Assembly: GCA_002386465.1 (NCBI GenBank)
Contig: DGIT01000119.1
Span: 7,034 to 32,330, forward strand
Direction: 5' to 3'
Length of the DNA stretch: 25,297 nt
From: Burkholderiales bacterium UBA4615
GTDB taxonomy: Bacteria > Pseudomonadota > Gammaproteobacteria > Burkholderiales > Burkholderiaceae_E
A program made the position numbers and the translations under genes. Below are positions 21,702 through 25,297 of this stretch, one piece after another. The notes under the pieces are model-generated. The model worked only from the letters and a program-made list of their open reading frames with translations, searched no databases and was not told the DNA's origin. How positions within the stretch are numbered: position 1 is the stretch's first letter; each line of letters starts with the position of its first letter.

Positions 21702-22946
21702 TTAGCCGATCACGTTCGCTTCAAGCACGCGACGGCCTTGCGCCACGCGCGAGACCGACAACTCCGACAGATCCAGACTCAGGTAGCGCCCGTGCAGAAT
21801 CTGCTCAGCGATCCCACGGCCGGCGGCCGGCGCCTGTTGCATGCCGTGCCCTGAAAAGCCGGTGATGCACAGCAGGTTGTCGAAGCCGGGGTGTGGGCCC
21901 AGCAGGGCGTTGTGGTCAAACAGATTCATCTCGTAGTACCCGGCCCAGGCCCGCTCCACGCGCACAGCTTCGAATGCCGGGACACGATGCGCGAGCTGCA
22001 TCCACATCGCCTCGTCGAACTCGGCAAGGTTCGGGTCTAGTGGCAGATCATCGGTATCAGGGTCAGGTGTGGTGCCGAAGAGAAATCCGCGCCCTTCCGG
22101 TCGAAACCAGAAGCCACTCGGGTCAATGACCAGCGGGCAGCGTGGTAGCGCCACAGGGCAAGACAACACGAAGACCGTGCGACGCCGTGCATGTACCGGC
22201 AGGTCGATCCCTACACTCGCCGCCAGTCCACGCGACCACGCGCCCGCCGCATTCACCGCCCAGCCGCAGTCAATGCGTTGCCCGTTGGCCAGGCGCACCG
22301 CCTGGATGCGTTGCGGGCGGCTGGCATCACGCTCGAAACCCGCGACAGTGGCCTGCATCAGTCGCACGCCGGCTGCGCGTGCGCTGCGCAATAAAGCGTG
22401 GTGCAGGGCAGGGCCATCGAACCAGCCTTCCACGCCATCGCCCAGAGCGCCCAGCGCCAGGTCAGCGCAATGGAGCCAGTCAAAGCGCTGCGCCAGGGCA
22501 TCCGGACTCAGCAGCTCGATCTGCGCATCGTGGGCGCGTTGCACCGTGTTCAAGGCACGCAGCCCGTGCGCCTGTGAGGCGTTGGCCAGATACAGATATC
22601 CGGGCAAGGTCAGCCCCAGTGCAGGCGCCTCACCGTCGATGGACAGCAGTGAGGGCGCATCACGCAAAAACTGCAGCCCGAACTGCGACATGCGGATGTT
22701 CACGGGGCTGCTGAATTGCTGTCGGATGGAACTGGCCGAACGCTGGGACGAGGCGCTGGAAAAACCTGTGTCCTGCTCAAGCAACACGACCGACAGTTGC
22801 GGAGCGAGCCGCTTGAGCCACCATGCGGTGGCCGCGCCTGCGATGCCAGCCCCAACGATGGCGACATCGCAGGTCTGTACCTCGGCTGCAGGCGCATCCG
22901 TTGCATGCGATGCCGATGAGGGCGATCGGTTCGCCTCGCGCGTCAT
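21702..22946 (-). CDS. FAD-dependent amine/amino acid oxidase (DAO family, FOXRED1/sarcosine-oxidase-like)
   Basis: This is a 414-aa flavoprotein with the dinucleotide motif VAIVGAGIAGAA (28-39), an acidic LLEQD at the end of the second strand, and SSIRQQFSSPVNIRMSQFG (72 onward), which recalls the IRQQFS.PENI.LS segment of FOXRED1-like oxidoreductases. Near the C-terminus are WAGYYEMNLFDHNALLG and LLCITGFSGHGMQQAPAAGRG, typical of DAO enzymes that hold FAD covalently or tightly. The family oxidises N-alkyl or D-amino acids such as sarcosine and dimethylglycine. The first 24 residues are a Ser/Ala-rich leader of unclear role, and no good ribosome-binding site is seen at ATG 22944-22946. It lies 20 bases after the ornithine-cyclodeaminase-like gene, so the two form an operon that may handle an unusual amino acid. 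Confidence 0.9.
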   Translation of the reverse strand: MTREANRSPSSASHATDAPAAEVQTCDVAIVGAGIAGAATAWWLKRLAPQLSVVLLEQDTGFSSASSQRSASSIRQQFSSPVNIRMSQFGLQFLRDAPSLLSIDGEAPALGLTLPGYLYLANASQAHGLRALNTVQRAHDAQIELLSPDALAQRFDWLHCADLALGALGDGVEGWFDGPALHHALLRSARAAGVRLMQATVAGFERDASRPQRIQAVRLANGQRIDCGWAVNAAGAWSRGLAASVGIDLPVHARRRTVFVLSCPVALPRCPLVIDPSGFWFRPEGRGFLFGTTPDPDTDDLPLDPNLAEFDEAMWMQLAHRVPAFEAVRVERAWAGYYEMNLFDHNALLGPHPGFDNLLCITGFSGHGMQQAPAAGRGIAEQILHGRYLSLDLSELSVSRVAQGRRVLEANVIG

Positions 22947-22966
22947 GGCGCTTGCTCTGTCATGGT

Positions 22967-23890
22967 TCAGTGTGATGGGCGCTCTGCCATGGCAGCGTTG
23001 TAGACCAGGCGCGCCGCCACCGCATCTTCAACGGCCTGACCCAGTGCCTTGAAGATCACGATGCCGGCCTTGTCGGGCAGTGTTCGTGTGCCGGCCAGGA
23101 TCTCGCCGATTTCGGCGTAAACACTAGCGCCTGAATGCATCACGTCGCCCGCTTCATGTTCGGCCGAATGGCGGCTGTCTGCGATGACGGTGTGTTGCAT
23201 GGCTTCATCGTCCAGTTCACGCCAGCTGGGGCGTGGCGCACCAATCGCGGCCACGAAGGCATCGGCCTTCAGCCAGGCGGCGCGCAACACGGGTTCGGTC
23301 GCATTGGTGACGGTGCAGACGATGTCGGCCCCCCGCACCGCCTCTTCGGCGCTTGTGCAGGCGCGCCCGCCGATCTCGGCTGCGCAACGCGCCACATTGG
23401 CCGGACTGCGGCTCCAGATGCGAATGTCGCTTACCGGGCGCACGGCCCGCAGCGCCAGCGCATGGCTGCGCGCCAGCGCGCCACTGCCCAACATGGCCAC
23501 CACCTTGGGCCCTGCGCTCACGATCGCATCGGCTGCCACGGCCGACACGGCTGCGGTGCGCAGCTCGGTGATCCAGGTGCCATCCATGACGGCCAGTGTC
23601 TGCCCGGTGACCGGGTCCATCAGTACGATGGTGGCTAGCAGCGTCGGCAGCCCGCGGGCGGGGTTGCCCGGGTACAGCGTGATCAGCTTGGTGGCCAGCG
23701 CATCGCTCGTCATGGCCGGCTTCAGAAAGAGCATCCCGTCGCGCTCGGGCATCTCTACGACGCTGCGCAGGGGTTGCAGTACGCGGCCCGCAGACAGATC
23801 GATGAGCGCGCTGCGCATGGCGGGCAGCAGCTGCTCCAGGGGCAGCAGTCGGCGCACGGTGGCGTCGTCGAGGTAGAGCGGTGTCGTCAT
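22967..23890 (-). CDS. Ornithine cyclodeaminase/mu-crystallin family protein
   Basis: This is a 307-aa protein of the OCD/mu-crystallin family. Substrate-site Lys 68 lies in ATKLITLYPGN, Arg 111 in ITELRTAAVSA, the Rossmann loop is MLGSGALARSH (133-143), and the C-terminus has VIFKALGQAVEDAVAA. The family includes ornithine cyclodeaminase, alanine dehydrogenase, ketimine reductases and opine-type dehydrogenases. The common GxGxQA loop has Leu in place of the usual Gln (GSGALA), so specificity cannot be assigned. It is the first gene of a minus-strand pair with an FAD amine oxidase. Together they could interconvert an imine or cyclic amino acid and its amine (inference). ATG 23888-23890 has no strong ribosome-binding site. 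The 117-base gap upstream separates it from divergent pdeM. Confidence 0.9.
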   Translation of the reverse strand: MTTPLYLDDATVRRLLPLEQLLPAMRSALIDLSAGRVLQPLRSVVEMPERDGMLFLKPAMTSDALATKLITLYPGNPARGLPTLLATIVLMDPVTGQTLAVMDGTWITELRTAAVSAVAADAIVSAGPKVVAMLGSGALARSHALALRAVRPVSDIRIWSRSPANVARCAAEIGGRACTSAEEAVRGADIVCTVTNATEPVLRAAWLKADAFVAAIGAPRPSWRELDDEAMQHTVIADSRHSAEHEAGDVMHSGASVYAEIGEILAGTRTLPDKAGIVIFKALGQAVEDAVAARLVYNAAMAERPSH

Positions 23891-23994
23891 CGGGCAAGGT
23901 TAACGCAGGTTCCGTGCGCAAACAGCAGATGATGAGAGGGGCCGCGCAGCCACCCTTGCAACGGCGCCGACAGCAGCACTTGCAGGGGCCCCGA

Positions 23995-24000
23995 TAGAAT
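23995..24000 (+). promoter_or_regulatory. -10 element of a possible leaderless pdeM transcript
   Basis: TAGAAT matches five of six -10 consensus positions and ends 7 bases before ATG 24008. Transcription would therefore begin at or beside the start codon. There is no ribosome-binding site in the 15 bases before the ATG, and no -35 at the usual distance. The helicase gene has a similar arrangement at 15992-16004. Confidence 0.4.
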
Positions 24001-24007
24001 CGGCCCT

Positions 24008-24796
24008 ATGCAAGACATTGCGCACGCGCCGCAGCGCACCGGACTGGACCGTGAGCTGGCTGGCGAATTGGTCCGCTTTCTGGCTGATCGCGCCCTGTGG
24101 TGGCCGCGGGAGCGAACCCTTTTTGTGGCTGATGTCCATCTGGGCAAAGCCGAAAGCTTTCGTGCACTCGGCGTGCCGATGCCCTCGGGCCCCACCCGGA
24201 CCACCCTGGAGCGCTTGTCGCAACTCGTGAAGGCCTGCACGGCCGCGCATCTGGTCGTGCTGGGTGATCTGCTGCATGCACGGGCCGCACAGTCCGATGC
24301 CGTGATGCGGCCGTTGGGCGACTGGCGCGGCGCGCATGCCGACCTGCGCATCTCGCTGGTGCGGGGTAATCATGATCAGCATGCGGGGGATCCGCCGGCA
24401 GGCTTGGGCATCGAGGTGGTCGATGCGCCCCATGCGATGGGGCCGTTTGATCTGTGTCATGACGACTCCGATGCGCCAGCGACGACGCAGGCGCACGGTC
24501 CGGCGCAGGCACGGACGGGCTATCGGCTTGAGGGGCATGTGCACCCGGCCGTGCGGTGTGCAGTGCGTGCCGGGCGCAGCCTGCGGCTGCCTTGTTTTTG
24601 TATTGGTCCCAACCGCACGCTGCTGCCTGCGTTTGGCGACTTCACCGGTACAGCGCTCATCCGCCCCGAGGCGGATGAATCGGTCCTGGCGATTGCCGAG
24701 GACATGCTGATCGCTTTGCCGCCTGGCGCTGTCACGCCAGGCCGGCGTCACCTCAGCGCTGCCCGTGCTTTCCCCAGGTCAGGCAACAGGCGCTGA
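24008..24796 (+). CDS. pdeM: Ligase-associated DNA damage response endonuclease PdeM
   Basis: This is a 262-aa calcineurin-like metallophosphoesterase. The metal motifs are ADVHLGK (41-47), LGDLLH (85-90), RGNHDQH (119-125) and GHVHP (176-180). The LFVADVHLGKAESFRALGVPMPSG opening and the late CFCIGPNRTLLPAFGDFTG segment are those of PdeM, the phosphoesterase encoded with the Lhr-like helicase, ATP-dependent ligase and exonuclease of the ligase-associated repair set. A non-conserved insert (about 152-170, Asp/Ala/Gln-rich) precedes the last motif. Its usual helicase partner is in this window but 5.4 kb upstream. It converges on nudC with an 11-base gap. The family assignment is firm. The exact nuclease or phosphodiesterase role in this organism is not shown by the sequence. 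Confidence 0.92.
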   Translation: MQDIAHAPQRTGLDRELAGELVRFLADRALWWPRERTLFVADVHLGKAESFRALGVPMPSGPTRTTLERLSQLVKACTAAHLVVLGDLLHARAAQSDAVMRPLGDWRGAHADLRISLVRGNHDQHAGDPPAGLGIEVVDAPHAMGPFDLCHDDSDAPATTQAHGPAQARTGYRLEGHVHPAVRCAVRAGRSLRLPCFCIGPNRTLLPAFGDFTGTALIRPEADESVLAIAEDMLIALPPGAVTPGRRHLSAARAFPRSGNRR

Positions 24797-24807
24797 TCCG
24801 GGACGGG

Positions 24808-25297
24808 TCAGCTGCCCGTTCGGATGCGGCGCACCGTGGCATCGATCAGTGCGCGCGAGATGCTGTGCCGAGGGGGTAACTGCGGCAGTGCATCGATGTG
24901 GAACCACTGCGCATCGGCGAGCTCGGCCGGGTCGTGACGGACCTCGCCGCCCGCATATTCCGCAGTGAAAGCGATCATCAGTGAATTCGGAAAAGGCCAG
25001 CTCTGGCTGCCGAAATAGCGCAGATTTTTAACTGCGACATTGGTTTCTTCGCGTACTTCGCGGATCACGCAGTCCTCGATGCTTTCGCCGGCTTCCAGAA
25101 ACCCGGCCAGCGCGCTGTAGCGACCTGCCGGAAAATTCACGCCTCGCCCAAGCAGCACGCGATCGCCGTCGGTCACCAGGGCCATCATGGCCGGCGAGAT
25201 GCGGGGGTACACACTCAGTCCGCAGGATGGGCAGCGCTTGGCGCGCTCGCGCGGCATCTGTTCGGTGGGCGTGCCGCAGGCGCCGCAAAAGCGGTGG
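24808..25297 (-). CDS. nudC: NAD(+) diphosphatase NudC (5' end beyond the window)
   Basis: The frame runs from the right edge of the window to a stop at 24808-24810 and gives the last 162 or so residues. Reading inward from the edge are a four-Cys zinc ribbon (FCGACG then RCPSCG), YPRISPAMM, and the Nudix box GFLEAGESIEDCVIREVREET. Next comes SQSWPFPNSLM, the NudC-specific motif normally written SQPWPFPxSLM. These mark NudC, which hydrolyses NADH/NAD+ and removes NAD caps from RNA. An internal ATG at 25255-25257 is not the true start, because the first half of the zinc ribbon lies upstream of it. The Ser in place of the first Pro of the NudC motif, and Asn for the last Gly of the Nudix box, are mild departures. 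The N-terminal domain is outside the window. Confidence 0.93.
   Translation of the reverse strand, partial: HRFCGACGTPTEQMPRERAKRCPSCGLSVYPRISPAMMALVTDGDRVLLGRGVNFPAGRYSALAGFLEAGESIEDCVIREVREETNVAVKNLRYFGSQSWPFPNSLMIAFTAEYAGGEVRHDPAELADAQWFHIDALPQLPPRHSISRALIDATVRRIRTGS

Overview
The window looks like chromosomal DNA from a high-GC betaproteobacterium, most likely of the order Burkholderiales. The base composition fits (41 of 60 bases are G/C at 18481-18540). So does the gene content: a Bug/TctC-type solute receptor, TctA/TctB transporter subunits, and several orphan catabolic genes of the kind common in Bordetella, Cupriavidus and Comamonadaceae relatives. No rRNA, tRNA, CRISPR array, insertion sequence or phage gene was seen. 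No gene-free stretch reaches 300 bases; the longest is 20029-20202.

Layout. (1) 1-1210: the tail of one and all of a second ATPase of a Dpp/Opp-type peptide ABC importer. (2) 1235-3635: a regulator made of two TetR units in one chain, overlapping a gene that closely resembles the 8-vinyl reductase of chlorophyll synthesis (BciA/DVR), with no other pigment gene nearby. (3) 3755-15910: a large catabolic locus. A Bug receptor comes first. Then follow two minus-strand genes (HMG-CoA-lyase-like and MmgE/PrpD). Divergent from these is a nine-gene plus-strand series: tctB, tctA, an FAD-dependent dehydrogenase, two different acyl-CoA dehydrogenases, a small YHS-like metal protein, two different MaoC-type hot-dog proteins and a class III CoA-transferase. 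A good sigma70-like promoter sits at 7203-7232. (4) 16004-18610 and 24008-24796: the helicase and the PdeM phosphoesterase of the 'ligase-associated' DNA damage response set. They are separated here by 5.4 kb of unrelated genes, and neither the ligase nor the exonuclease is in view. (5) Between them: a low-GC ATP-grasp gene that looks acquired, an atypical SDR coupled to a class III extradiol dioxygenase, and a minus-strand pair of FAD amine oxidase and ornithine-cyclodeaminase-family protein. (6) 24808 to the end: the 3' part of nudC.

How the parts may work together (inference). The catabolic locus has the parts for importing a carboxylate (TctABC), attaching CoA (CoA-transferase), desaturating it (acyl-CoA dehydrogenase pair), adding water (MaoC pair) and cleaving a 3-hydroxy acid (lyase). 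A branched dicarboxylate related to 3-methylglutarate would fit, but the sequence does not fix the substrate. The sequence-level oddities in this route are the paired, individually non-canonical dehydrogenase and hydratase subunits, and the YHS-like protein encoded between them. This is the best candidate in the window for an undescribed pathway.
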